A stretch of 64,000 bases of DNA from JALZVT01 sp964611345 (GTDB lineage Bacteria > Pseudomonadota > Gammaproteobacteria > Pseudomonadales > Azotimanducaceae): the NCBI GenBank assembly GCA_964611345.1, contig CAZSYU010000012.1, forward strand, positions 1-64,000, in the 5' to 3' direction. The position numbers were made by a program, and so were the translations under genes. The notes below the pieces were generated by a model that saw nothing but the letters and a program-made list of their open reading frames with translations, was not told the DNA's origin and did not search any database. The stretch's first letter is position 1. Each line of letters opens with the position of its first letter. Below are positions 1 through 8,586 of the stretch, in pieces.

Positions 1-744
1 GGTGGCACCTGTGGCGTCGGCGTTCCAGGCGTCATAGCCTGCGTCGCCGTCCCACATAGCCACCCGCACCCCGTCACTGCGTTTTGCCAGATGCGTTACA
101 TAGCGGCGCATGGTCCTCGTTTTGAAATGTTCCAGCGTCTCAGCCACAGAGGTGAACTGACTCAGCTGGTACAGCGACACCCAGGTTGGCGGCACCAGAT
201 CGATCTCGCCATTGGTGTGCAGTGCGAGTGCAGCCGCTGGGCTTATCCAGCGATGATCGTCAATCTCGCCACCATCGACTTCAATCGCATCATGATTGCC
301 CGCGGCAAGAAAAAACCAGGTGGCGAAGCGCTTTGGAGTGGTTGGAGGAGGTGTCCAGTGCGCAAAATCGATGAACTGTGTTGGTGCGAGTTGCAGGTTT
401 GCCTCTTCCATGGTTTCGCGGCTGGCTGCATTGCGTGCGGCTATATCGGTTTGTTCTGGCGTGGGCTGGTCAGTTTCTGATGCGTCTGGAGCTTTGGCGT
501 TCGGGTAGTCCGCCGCGTCGATCTTGCCGCCTGGGAACACCCACATGCCACCAAAGCTGATCTTGGAGGTTTTCCGCAGCATCAGCACTTCTATCTCTGT
601 CTGATCTCCGTTTTGCGGGGTGCCAATGTCGCGCAACAGCACCACTGTTGCCGCGGGAATGGGTGGCGGTGCGGCGTTAGCGTCTGGTTTGCCGCTGCCG
701 ATCTCCCCGTAAGGATCATTTTTGTGCTTTTCAGAATCGCTCAT
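1..744 (-). CDS. Nudix hydrolase, NUDT19-like, 3' end beyond window
   Basis: Likely hydrolyses a nucleoside-diphosphate-linked compound, possibly a CoA ester as in the NUDT19 group; the substrate is not visible. From ATG at 744 the frame is open to the left edge (248 codons seen, C-terminus missing). The Nudix box is split: FPGGKID at residues 70-76 gives the glycine part and RETMEEA at 109-115 gives the metal-binding part, separated by a roughly 30-residue insertion rich in Pro, Asp and Thr. Such an insertion is known in NUDT19-like proteins. The start overlaps the stop of the upstream lipoprotein as ATGA, so the two are probably translationally coupled. Start choice is supported by this overlap. 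Family call is firm; substrate is a guess. Confidence 0.85.
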   Translation of the reverse strand, partial: MSDSEKHKNDPYGEIGSGKPDANAAPPPIPAATVVLLRDIGTPQNGDQTEIEVLMLRKTSKISFGGMWVFPGGKIDAADYPNAKAPDASETDQPTPEQTDIAARNAASRETMEEANLQLAPTQFIDFAHWTPPPTTPKRFATWFFLAAGNHDAIEVDGGEIDDHRWISPAAALALHTNGEIDLVPPTWVSLYQLSQFTSVAETLEHFKTRTMRRYVTHLAKRSDGVRVAMWDGDAGYDAWNADATGAT

Positions 745-1646
745 GGCGTTGGCTTTTCCTTATTTCGATTCCGAAACGCGATCAGCGCGGCTTTACGTGG
801 TTGTGGATCGCCGATGTAGGCTGCTGTTGTTTGATTGCTGACCAACAGCACAGCTTCCCGGTCTCCAGCAAGGTTTACAACCTCGCTGCACGCCAGATTT
901 TCGCGCGCAAACAGGTCGACGAGGGCATTGCCGAGCGTGTGGAGGTTGGTAGGTATCACGCTGATGCCCGTTAGTGCATGATCGCCACACTCGGCGACAA
1001 AGCTGCGAAAATACTTGGGCCGTTGTAAATCGCGCTCCGAAATATCGAGTTGGCCTGCTTCTACGATACCCGGTCCAGCTTGCAGAGCTGATCGGAACAT
1101 GTCTGGCAACCATTGAGATCGGTGCACCACATTGAATCGAGATGGTTGCCCACTGATGCCCAAAATGCGGGTGTAGCCGTGTTGTTCGATGCCGCTGCGA
1201 ACTTCGCCCTCATACTGCAGCAAACCAATGGGCTCCATTGCCCGTACCGGCGATACAAAACCGCTGCCAATGACAACGCCGGTGTGCGGATCAGCTACGG
1301 CCAGGCCAGGACGGATGCCGCTGGCTTTGTTCAGCAGCACGGGTTCGAAGCGGCGTAAGTCGATTTCGATAACAACGGCTAGTGGACTGCCGTTGTCTTC
1401 GAGCGTAAAAGACCGATGGCCGGTAGCGCGGGCGTTGGTTTCAAGTGCTGCGATTGCTCGTGCCCGCGGTGTAATCGCAGCCGTGTTATTCGCCAGATCT
1501 ATGGTGCCATGTGGCACATTGGTAGCGGGTGGTCTGGGTTGGCCGGTCTCACTACTGTCATCACAGCCCATGAGCAGACAGAGCGCCAGCAAGCAGCTTG
1601 CGGCGCGAACGAAAAAAGCAGAACCCTGGTGGAGTCGCGGTACCAT
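741..1646 (-). CDS. Lipoprotein, phosphodiester-glycosidase-like (DUF2233/NAGPA fold)
   Basis: A 301-residue protein with a lipoprotein signal ending in LLMGC, so Cys28 is probably lipidated and the protein membrane-anchored. The C-terminal half resembles the phosphodiester glycosidase family (PF09992): a QAGPGIVEAGQ segment, then an RSFVAECGD segment, a helical stretch, and VVNLAGDREAVLL near residue 260, which lines up with the family's ALNLDGGGS active-site region. The Asp-Gly-Gly is not kept, so enzymatic activity is doubtful. It sits upstream of and overlaps the Nudix gene by 4 bp, and diverges from the MaoC-like gene with only about 40 bp between starts. The family assignment is from sequence pattern and moderately sure. 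Confidence 0.6.
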   Translation of the reverse strand: MVPRLHQGSAFFVRAASCLLALCLLMGCDDSSETGQPRPPATNVPHGTIDLANNTAAITPRARAIAALETNARATGHRSFTLEDNGSPLAVVIEIDLRRFEPVLLNKASGIRPGLAVADPHTGVVIGSGFVSPVRAMEPIGLLQYEGEVRSGIEQHGYTRILGISGQPSRFNVVHRSQWLPDMFRSALQAGPGIVEAGQLDISERDLQRPKYFRSFVAECGDHALTGISVIPTNLHTLGNALVDLFARENLACSEVVNLAGDREAVLLVSNQTTAAYIGDPQPRKAALIAFRNRNKEKPTP

Positions 1647-1688
1647 GGGCGCAGTATATCGACTCGCGCCCGCACTGGAACCGCCAAC

Positions 1689-2543
1689 ATGACCGACAGA
1701 CTATTTTTAAATGACACTGGTGCCGAACCTGACTGGATCGTGCCGGAGGAAGGGTTTGCTATCACCCCCGCACCCCTAATCGTCAGCAGTGCTCATCAAG
1801 AAGAAAAGATGCAGGCCTGTGGCATCGATCCCGCTGTATTTGCCGGCGTGGTTGATCCCTCTTTCTTCATTGGATTGGGTATTCAGGCGGGCATTCGCAG
1901 TGGCATAAGCGCGCAGGGGAACGTCAACATGGTGCAGCAGTTGATCCAGTATCGACCTGCGCTGCTTGGCGAAGAGTTGGTTGCACAGGGCCGCGTGGTG
2001 CAAGTCACACCGGTGCCGCGCGGCCACACCGTCACTACCGAGGTGACATTCACGGATCAGGCGGGGCAGGTGGTTATCGACGCCAGTCGGATGTCGCTCC
2101 GACCGGATCCCAACAAATCGGCCGCGCGCGGTGCAGGGGAACGAGCCCAGCCGGTGGTAGTTGATCCTGCAACTGCGTCAACGATTGCAGCCCACAGTCT
2201 TACGCCCGCCCAGGTGAAGGCGTATTCAATGGAGGGCAACAGCATTCACTATGAAGAGTCTGCGGCCATTGCGGCAGGCTTTCGGGCGCCGTTGATCGGC
2301 GGCGGTATGGGCGTTCACTACCTTGCGGCGACACTCTGGGCAGCCGGACCCGTGCAGGCACTCGACTTGAGTATCTATTTTCGGCGCCCCATATTCTGGG
2401 ACGAGGCCTTCACCTCAGCAGTTGTAGGCGAACACGATAACCCCGACTCCTGGACCGCTCTTTGCCTGTTGCGAGATCCAGGAGAAAAAGGGTTGAAGGT
2501 GCTTACCGAGGCACAGGTAAACTCGCTGATACGGGTGGTTTAA
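1689..2543 (+). CDS. MaoC-like double-hotdog dehydratase domain protein
   Basis: A 284-residue protein that looks like two hotdog folds in tandem. The second half has the MaoC hydratase pattern, with NSIHYEESAAIAAGF near residues 184-198 followed by APLIGGGMGVHYLA; the family hydrates or dehydrates enoyl/hydroxyacyl thioesters using an Asp-His pair. Here the usual D-x4-H is not obvious (N184 and H187 lie in that region), so catalysis is uncertain and a binding or thioesterase role is possible. The start at ATG 1689 was chosen over an in-frame extension back to 1416 because the extension would run antisense through the upstream lipoprotein gene. Followed 18 bp later by the TrkA-N gene. Confidence 0.7.
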   Translation: MTDRLFLNDTGAEPDWIVPEEGFAITPAPLIVSSAHQEEKMQACGIDPAVFAGVVDPSFFIGLGIQAGIRSGISAQGNVNMVQQLIQYRPALLGEELVAQGRVVQVTPVPRGHTVTTEVTFTDQAGQVVIDASRMSLRPDPNKSAARGAGERAQPVVVDPATASTIAAHSLTPAQVKAYSMEGNSIHYEESAAIAAGFRAPLIGGGMGVHYLAATLWAAGPVQALDLSIYFRRPIFWDEAFTSAVVGEHDNPDSWTALCLLRDPGEKGLKVLTEAQVNSLIRVV

Positions 2544-2561
2544 GGGAGGCGCAGGGCCTTA

Positions 2562-3809
2562 GTGGCAGTTTTTCAAATAAGTGACTTAACTCGAGCACGC
2601 CCTGGCTGGCGCTGGTTTGCCGCGTTCGCCCTGTTCGGGTTCGCTATGGTTGGCCAAAGCATGGGGGTCGAACTCAGCGAACGTGTCGATTCCCCCGATA
2701 GCTGGCTGACACGGGCTTATTATTCACTCGGCTTGTTTGTGGTTGGGGGGCTCGATTTGGGCATGCCGATAGGCGGTTCAGCGTTGGGTCGGGGATTATT
2801 GTGGATTGCCTATTTCGGCGCGCCGCTGCTCACGGCGTCAGCCGTGATAGAGGCTGTGGTTCGACTGGTGGCACCAGAACAGTGGCAGATTCGACGCTTG
2901 CACGACCACATCATTATTTCTGGCTCGGGGGCGCTTACGCGTTACTACTTGCAGGTGCTCCGGCAAACCGATACCAGGTCGAATGTCGTGGTTGTCACTG
3001 ACGAACCAGAAAGCAATGAAACACGCGATATGGCTCAGTCCTATGCGACGACCGTTATTGCGGGAGAGATTGGCAGTGACTTTTTGTTAGAACGCTTGCG
3101 GACTTCACGCGCGCGCAAGATATTGCTGTTTGGCGACAATGATTATCAGTCGTTTGAGGCCGCGGCTCGCATTGTGAAACGCCGTCCAGAAGTTGCGTCG
3201 CGCGTAGTGTTGCACTGCCACAACCTGCGTTTTTTGCGCGCGATGCAGAAAACTGATATGGCCAAGCGCATTATCAGTTTTAACGCCTATCACCTTGCCG
3301 CAGCGGGATTGGTGCGGGAGCATTTGTTGCGACACTTCGAAAAGACTGAGGCGCGCGATGTTGTGGTGCTTGCCGGGTTTGGCCGTTTTGGACAAACGAT
3401 TTTGGAAGAATTGCAGGAGCTGGCAGCCGGTGAAGTGGCGACAGTCGCTGTGATTGATACCGATGCCGAGCGTCGAATGCTGGTTGTGGACGAACAGGAG
3501 ATGATTCACGGCAGCTATCAACGCGAGGTGATGCAAGGCGACATATCAAATCCAGAGGTATGGTTGCGGCTTGCCAAAAAGGTGGATCTGGCCGTTGGCG
3601 AACCCGTTATTGTTCTCGGAACCGGTAATACCGCGCAGAATTTACGCACCGCCATGTGGTTGAAGCGTAACTACCCACAAAGTTCGGTTTATGTTCGTAC
3701 CAATGGCAAGTCGACATTGGCTGCCCAAGTGGGCGAGGAATACGACATCAAGAGCATAAGCATGACTCAGCTGGTGGAAGATCATATGCCGAGCGACTGG
3801 CTGAGCTAG
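2562..3809 (+). CDS. Two-helix membrane protein with duplicated TrkA-N (RCK) domains
   Basis: A 415-residue protein starting at GTG with a clear AAGGGAGG ribosome site at 2541-2548. It has a first membrane helix at about residues 17-35, a pore-like re-entrant segment at 52-72, and a second helix at 75-98, followed by two Rossmann NAD-binding modules (GSG at 121; GFGRFG at 272) as in potassium-channel RCK/TrkA-N proteins. The selectivity filter TVGYG is absent: the corresponding stretch reads GGLDLGMPIGG. The fold therefore looks like a two-helix K+ channel whose conducting filter has been replaced, perhaps an NAD-sensing membrane protein or a channel of different selectivity. Convergent with the CobW gene, 13 bp apart. 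Confidence 0.75.
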   Translation: MAVFQISDLTRARPGWRWFAAFALFGFAMVGQSMGVELSERVDSPDSWLTRAYYSLGLFVVGGLDLGMPIGGSALGRGLLWIAYFGAPLLTASAVIEAVVRLVAPEQWQIRRLHDHIIISGSGALTRYYLQVLRQTDTRSNVVVVTDEPESNETRDMAQSYATTVIAGEIGSDFLLERLRTSRARKILLFGDNDYQSFEAAARIVKRRPEVASRVVLHCHNLRFLRAMQKTDMAKRIISFNAYHLAAAGLVREHLLRHFEKTEARDVVVLAGFGRFGQTILEELQELAAGEVATVAVIDTDAERRMLVVDEQEMIHGSYQREVMQGDISNPEVWLRLAKKVDLAVGEPVIVLGTGNTAQNLRTAMWLKRNYPQSSVYVRTNGKSTLAAQVGEEYDIKSISMTQLVEDHMPSDWLS

Positions 3810-3822
3810 TTTCCAGGTTTGG

Positions 3823-4815
3823 CTAAAGTGCTGCAATTAGATGCCTGGCCGCAAGCGCATTCAATTCTGTGGCGTTGAGTTCTTGCGCTAAACCGATGGC
3901 AACCAGAGTGGTTTTTTGTTGCGCTTCTTTTTGTACTGCTGTGAGACGTTGCTGCTTGCCCACCTGATGCCATTCGATAATCTCGGTATGGCCCTGCGTA
4001 GAGTCTAGCGTGGCAAAGAAGCCTTTGCCTCTTATCACACTCTTTGGTAGCGCCTGCAAGAAGCGCTCGATGCTTGCGCGCTCCACAAGATCATCAGTTT
4101 GGTAGTGCCATGTGCTGTAGGTTTCGGCATGGTTATGTTCTTGCTCGACGACAGAGTGCTGCGCGATGGGAGGTGCCTGCATTGGCTTTTTCACTTCCAC
4201 TTTTTTCAGTTCCCTTGTGTGCCGCTCGCCCAACAGAAGCGCTTCCGGCAGGACACAAAACTCAGTCGGAATGATTGGTGCAGAATTGCACAGTGGAGTA
4301 AGCCAGGCACGCAACGACTCAAGTTGTTCTGCGCTCACCAGATCGACTTTATTAAGCAGTAACAAATCAGCTGCGGCGAGTTGCCTGCGTACGGTTTGGG
4401 CGACGTACTTATCATTGGCTTTTTGCCGAACAGTCAGCGCATCGGCCACAACTACAACAGCATCGAGCGCAAGCCCTGGTGTGTTGCCGTACTGTGCGAG
4501 GCTGTGAACGTCTGCGACGCCGCTGGCCTCAACCACAATGTGCTCCGGTAGCGTCGTGCTCGCGAGCAGGTTGGCAATGGCCTCGTCAAAACCGTCGCTC
4601 AAGCCACAACAGACACAGCCGTTGGTTAGATTGATCTGCTGATCTGTCTCACTCTCGATAAGTTCTGCATCTATGTTGATGGCGCCAAAGTCGTTGATAA
4701 GTAGCGCTACGCGCAGACCCTGGTTGTCGTGTAACAGGCGATTGAGCAGAGTGGTTTTGCCCGCACCAAGATAGCCACCCAGTACGGTGTAGGGCACTGG
4801 GGTAGGGGCGTTCAT
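3823..4815 (-). CDS. CobW/COG0523-family GTPase, metal chaperone type
   Basis: A 330-residue G3E GTPase of the CobW/YjiA group, which inserts or delivers metals (Zn, Co or others) to target enzymes. Visible motifs: P-loop GGYLGAGKTT at residues 13-22, the metal-binding GCVCCGLSD, and the guanine-specificity NKVD; a short His-containing segment (EQEHNHAE) in the middle may bind metal. Start at ATG 4815 forms an ATGA overlap with the end of the upstream amidohydrolase and directly precedes the P-loop; an in-frame extension to 4860 is less likely. Coupling to a metal-dependent amidohydrolase suggests, by inference only, that it supplies that enzyme's metal. No zinc-uptake-regulator site was identified. 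Confidence 0.88.
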   Translation of the reverse strand: MNAPTPVPYTVLGGYLGAGKTTLLNRLLHDNQGLRVALLINDFGAINIDAELIESETDQQINLTNGCVCCGLSDGFDEAIANLLASTTLPEHIVVEASGVADVHSLAQYGNTPGLALDAVVVVADALTVRQKANDKYVAQTVRRQLAAADLLLLNKVDLVSAEQLESLRAWLTPLCNSAPIIPTEFCVLPEALLLGERHTRELKKVEVKKPMQAPPIAQHSVVEQEHNHAETYSTWHYQTDDLVERASIERFLQALPKSVIRGKGFFATLDSTQGHTEIIEWHQVGKQQRLTAVQKEAQQKTTLVAIGLAQELNATELNALAARHLIAAL

Positions 4816-6482
4816 TGGTTGGCTGCTGGATGCAGGTCGCCACCCAACACGGTGCCCCACACCTTGATGTCACGAATTTCGCTGGGTTCGACGGTTAACG
4901 GGTTGTCTTCGAGTATGGCGAAGTCGGCGCGTTTGCCGGCTTCGATGGAACCGATTTCATCGTCCATGTGTAACACAAAGGCAGCATCAATGGTGGCGGC
5001 GCGTAACGCCTGCTCGGGGGTTATGGCCTCAGCCTTGCCCAGTACGCGTCCTTTGGGGGAGAGTCGGTTTACGGCGCACCACATGGTGTGGAGTTGTCCG
5101 AGTGGCGTGACCCCGGCATCCGAGTGCAGCGCAAAGGGAACGTGCTCGCGCAGAGCCGAGGCACAGGGCTCAAGCTGGTTGGCTCGTTCGGGGCCGACGG
5201 TTTGTTCATAGTGCTGATCGCCCCAGTACCACAGGTGATTGGCGAAGAAGTTTGCGCAGAGACCAAGGCGAGCCATCTTGCGCAGTTGGGCCTGGGTGGT
5301 GAGCTGGGCGTGGGTAATTGTATGTCGGTGATCCAGCCACGCGTGTTCTTGCAGCAAGGCTTCCACAGTTTCAATGGCCAAGTCCTGGGTGAGGCTGCCA
5401 TTGCAGTGCATGTGCACGTTGATACCCGCTTTGTGAAAGGGTCGGAGCCAGTCGATAAACTGGTCTGGCACCGTAAGCAGTTGACCGTGATCGTCACCAC
5501 TTAAATAACCCGGTGGTTTGATCATAGCCGTCCAGCCCTGAATCGAACCATCCAGGATGAACTTCACACCAGGAAAGCGCAGCTTGTCAGTTTCTTCACT
5601 GCGCAACTCCAATACTTTCTGTGCAGCGTCGTCGAAGTCCGCATTCAAACCCGGCATAGCGGCAATGTTGTACATCGCAACCCGCAACGGAAATGTTCTG
5701 TCACCGGTTACCCGTTGCCACATCTCCTTGGTGCGCGGTGCTATAACCAGGCTGCCCGCCAGGTCTGTGCAGGTAGTGATGCCGGCGTTTCTTGCGCTTG
5801 CAGCAAAATTCCATAACGCGGGTTCGCTGGCGTTGGCCTTGAATATTGCCCGATTGCCGGTTTTGCACAGCGACATCGCGGGCGGTTCGCGCAGCTCACC
5901 GTTCAGCTCACCCTTTCTGGGGCCGTCTGTGAAGCGACCCACGCCATCAACGTTTGACTCTTTGGTAATGCCATCCAGTGTGAGCATTGCGCTGTTGGCG
6001 GTCGCGAGGTGGCCACTTGCGTGATACAGGTACATGGGCCGAGTGGCAGAGATCTCGTCCAGCAGCTCAAGAGTGAGGCGGGGTTCAGTGGTGAAATAGA
6101 TGGGGTCGAACCCGCGTGCGATGAGCGGTTCTGTTGGGTCTTCCATGGCTGCATCCAGCTCGGCAAGACGTGTTCTTAGTTCGGCATAACTCTTGATTCC
6201 CGGGGCGATGGAGCCGTCAGGCAGGGGGCGGTCGAAGTAACCGAGGTAGGGCATGAGGGCAGTGGCGCCCTCCATGACATGGGCATGCGCCTCGACAAAT
6301 CCGGGCACAATCACCTTGTCGGCAAAGGTGTCGTCGAGTTCGTACTTGCCCCAGGGTTCGAGCTCCTCGAGTGAACCAGTTCCCAAAATCAGACCCCCGC
6401 GCACCGCCACATGGGTGGTTTGGGGGTTCGACGGGTTCATCGTGATGACGGCGCGTGCTGAATAAATCGTAATCGTATGCAT
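4812..6482 (-). CDS. Amidohydrolase, YtcJ-like
   Basis: A 556-residue metal-dependent amidohydrolase with the composite-barrel architecture of the YtcJ group. GFVEAHAHVM places the first metal ligands at His66 and His68; further along are YHASGHLA, a HMHCNGSLTQD segment, HTITHAQ and HSDAGVTPLGQ, which supply the usual later His and Asp ligands. The C-terminal GSIEAGKRADFAILEDNP is the typical strand-forming end. The substrate is unknown; the family includes imidazolone- and N-substituted amide hydrolases. Start at ATG 6482 is preferred to one at 6566 because the amidohydrolase N-terminal strand begins there. Coupled to CobW by a 4-bp overlap and divergent from the amine oxidase operon. Confidence 0.85.
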   Translation of the reverse strand: MHTITIYSARAVITMNPSNPQTTHVAVRGGLILGTGSLEELEPWGKYELDDTFADKVIVPGFVEAHAHVMEGATALMPYLGYFDRPLPDGSIAPGIKSYAELRTRLAELDAAMEDPTEPLIARGFDPIYFTTEPRLTLELLDEISATRPMYLYHASGHLATANSAMLTLDGITKESNVDGVGRFTDGPRKGELNGELREPPAMSLCKTGNRAIFKANASEPALWNFAASARNAGITTCTDLAGSLVIAPRTKEMWQRVTGDRTFPLRVAMYNIAAMPGLNADFDDAAQKVLELRSEETDKLRFPGVKFILDGSIQGWTAMIKPPGYLSGDDHGQLLTVPDQFIDWLRPFHKAGINVHMHCNGSLTQDLAIETVEALLQEHAWLDHRHTITHAQLTTQAQLRKMARLGLCANFFANHLWYWGDQHYEQTVGPERANQLEPCASALREHVPFALHSDAGVTPLGQLHTMWCAVNRLSPKGRVLGKAEAITPEQALRAATIDAAFVLHMDDEIGSIEAGKRADFAILEDNPLTVEPSEIRDIKVWGTVLGGDLHPAANQ

Positions 6483-6652
6483 TTTGTAAGTATGTGCCAG
6501 AACAGGTCCAGTCGCACGGACAGTGCCCTGCCTCGAGGATAAATTTAACGGGTATAAAGCGATCAACCTCGCTACAAGCCTTTACCCCGGCGCTTTCGAG
6601 GTCTGACAAGATTGCGGGGTCTGTAACTACCAGTTTCTGCGAGCAGTAATAG

Positions 6653-7396
6653 ATGGAAAACGGTAGCACTCTTGGGGTGCGCGCAATAACCCGATCAGTT
6701 GTACTGACTTTGAGCCTGCTTGGCTTCACCGTCAGTGCAAGTGCTCAGTCCTTCGATCCCCAACGCTTTGACGGTATGCATGGCGCCGAGAAGGCGCGTG
6801 CTATGCGTGCGCTAGGTTCTGTACCTGCCACGGGCGGGGCGGCTGCGCAATATTCAACCGCGAGCGTCGGAGCAGTACCCACCGAACCTGTGCTGTTGTT
6901 GCTTGAGCGTCGCCGGGATAAGAGCTCTACCGAGCGCCTAGCGGATGCCTGGTATTACAGTTATCCGCGCAACGAGACCATCCATAAGGTTGTGGACTTG
7001 ACCCGAGGAGTGGTTCGCTCTGCGGAAGTGGTTATCGACCTGCAGTTGCCTTTGGTCGACGCTGAGATCAGCCGTGCCTTTGATGTTGTTTTGACCAGTG
7101 AGGCGCACAGCAAAGCGCTACGAGCCGCCTATTTTCAGGTCACAGGAACGCGTTTGGTTGATCGCTCGCAGGTTAGTTACAAGGCGTTTGTGTTTCACCC
7201 TGACACTGTGCAGGACGGCCTGGAACCAACAGCAAGACGTTGTGGTTTGCATCGCTGCGCACAAATGTTGTTGTACACCCACGACAACATAGCACTCGAT
7301 ATGTCTCCGGTGGTCGATCTGTCGACGAACAGGGTGCTGCAAAATCTCGAACTTCGTGCCCAGGCAATTATCCGTCGCAAGGGGGTTGCACGATGA
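6653..7396 (+). CDS. Secreted protein resembling a copper amine oxidase N-domain
   Basis: A 247-residue protein with a signal peptide ending near SASA-Q (about residue 32). The mature part has a region (residues 80-165) with the pattern seen in the non-catalytic N2/N3 domains of copper amine oxidases: a YYSYPRNETIHKVVDLTRG stretch followed by acidic and proline segments before the sandwich domain. It contains no catalytic residues. It is the first gene of a three-gene operon, its stop overlapping the next start by ATGA. An internal GTG at 6677 is an alternative start. The interpretation as a detached N-domain subunit rests on this resemblance plus context and is moderate; otherwise it is an unknown exported protein. 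Confidence 0.5.
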   Translation: MENGSTLGVRAITRSVVLTLSLLGFTVSASAQSFDPQRFDGMHGAEKARAMRALGSVPATGGAAAQYSTASVGAVPTEPVLLLLERRRDKSSTERLADAWYYSYPRNETIHKVVDLTRGVVRSAEVVIDLQLPLVDAEISRAFDVVLTSEAHSKALRAAYFQVTGTRLVDRSQVSYKAFVFHPDTVQDGLEPTARRCGLHRCAQMLLYTHDNIALDMSPVVDLSTNRVLQNLELRAQAIIRRKGVAR

Positions 7397-8586
7397 GTCT
7401 GACTGAGTTTGCAGCTGTGTGCGGCGCGCGAAACATCCGCAGTTTGGCGACCTTGTTGCTGGTAACCACGAGTTCGCTCTTTGCTGTTAATGCTAGCGCA
7501 GTGGAATGTCCGTTGGCGCAGAACGTTGACGTTACCCTCGACAGTAACGCCCGCTGGGAAATGTGCTGGGCAACCCGGGCGGAAGAAGGTGTGGTTTTGA
7601 GCCGCGGTTACTTCACCGATGCCACGGGTGTGCGTCGCAAGGTGTTTAAAAGTCTGAGCGTTGCGCAGCTAAATGTTCAGTTTGATGACGGTAGCAACAG
7701 CCTGGATTTAGTGACCACGGCAGGTTTAGGGGGCGACAATTTCCGCAGCCTTATTGCTGCAGACTGTCCAGACGGAGTTCGTCTGGGCGGTGTGTTGTGC
7801 CAGCGCATCGAGGCGCGGGGCTACGCGTATAAGTCTTATGGTCAACAACGGCAGGGTTCGAGTGTTGTTTTGAGCAGCGTCTCAACTCCCGGTGCCAGCA
7901 CGTACCTTGTGCGTTGGGTCTTTAGTGACGATGGCAGTATAGCGCCGGCCATTGGTCTTTCCGGGGCATTACCGAGGGTTGTTTCGGGCGCGCAGAGCTA
8001 CGGCTGGCCAATCGATGCCAACGGTACTATTGGCGTTGGCTTCACTAATAACTATTTTTGGCGAATGGATTTTGATTTGGGTGATGACGCTGCGGACGAT
8101 GCGGTGGAAGAGCTGGAAATCATTCCCAGCGCAGACCGTCGACGCAAGACCAAGACACTGACACTGTTGGACACCGAGATAGCACGCGCTGCCAACGAAG
8201 ACTTGAAGCGTTCGTGGCGAATTTTGGATACGCAACTCGTAAACGCAGACGGTCGTGCCATCTCCTATCACCTGGAACCCCTGCATACCGCGCATCGCAA
8301 TCGCTCGCGTGGCGGGGCACTGGCGAGTGATGTGCAGTTTACTCGCTACCAATCATGTGAACGTTTTAGCACAGACAACAGCGCCACAGACTGTGGGAAT
8401 GGTGTTGAACAGTATGTCAATGGTGAGAGCACAAATGGCGCCGACATTGTTATGTGGTACTCCCTTAGCTACCACCATCTGCCACGGACGCAAGACGCAA
8501 ACGGTGTTGGTGTGCGTTGGAATGGCTTTATGGTTGTGCCGCGTGATTGGAGCGCGACCAATCCGCTGGCTGCGGTGAATCCGTGA
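7393..8586 (+). CDS. Copper amine oxidase paralogue lacking catalytic residues
   Basis: A 397-residue exported protein (signal peptide to about Ala36) homologous over its whole length to the catalytic sandwich of the next gene's product. Aligning the two by eye, the precursor tyrosine of the TPQ cofactor is replaced by Ser169 (GASTYL against GAYNYV), the HxH copper pair is replaced (GFTNNYFWR against SHIHNYYWR), and the catalytic Asp position is not kept, whereas the third copper His in YHHLPR is retained. So it is very probably a pseudoenzyme that could bind or stabilise its partner. Start at ATG 7393 overlaps the previous stop, and its own stop overlaps the next start, indicating tight coupling. 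Confidence 0.8.
   Translation: MSLTEFAAVCGARNIRSLATLLLVTTSSLFAVNASAVECPLAQNVDVTLDSNARWEMCWATRAEEGVVLSRGYFTDATGVRRKVFKSLSVAQLNVQFDDGSNSLDLVTTAGLGGDNFRSLIAADCPDGVRLGGVLCQRIEARGYAYKSYGQQRQGSSVVLSSVSTPGASTYLVRWVFSDDGSIAPAIGLSGALPRVVSGAQSYGWPIDANGTIGVGFTNNYFWRMDFDLGDDAADDAVEELEIIPSADRRRKTKTLTLLDTEIARAANEDLKRSWRILDTQLVNADGRAISYHLEPLHTAHRNRSRGGALASDVQFTRYQSCERFSTDNSATDCGNGVEQYVNGESTNGADIVMWYSLSYHHLPRTQDANGVGVRWNGFMVVPRDWSATNPLAAVNP

Noticed and set aside
91..480. Plus-strand reading frame of 129 codons
   Set aside because: Antisense to the Nudix gene, whose protein motifs are clear.
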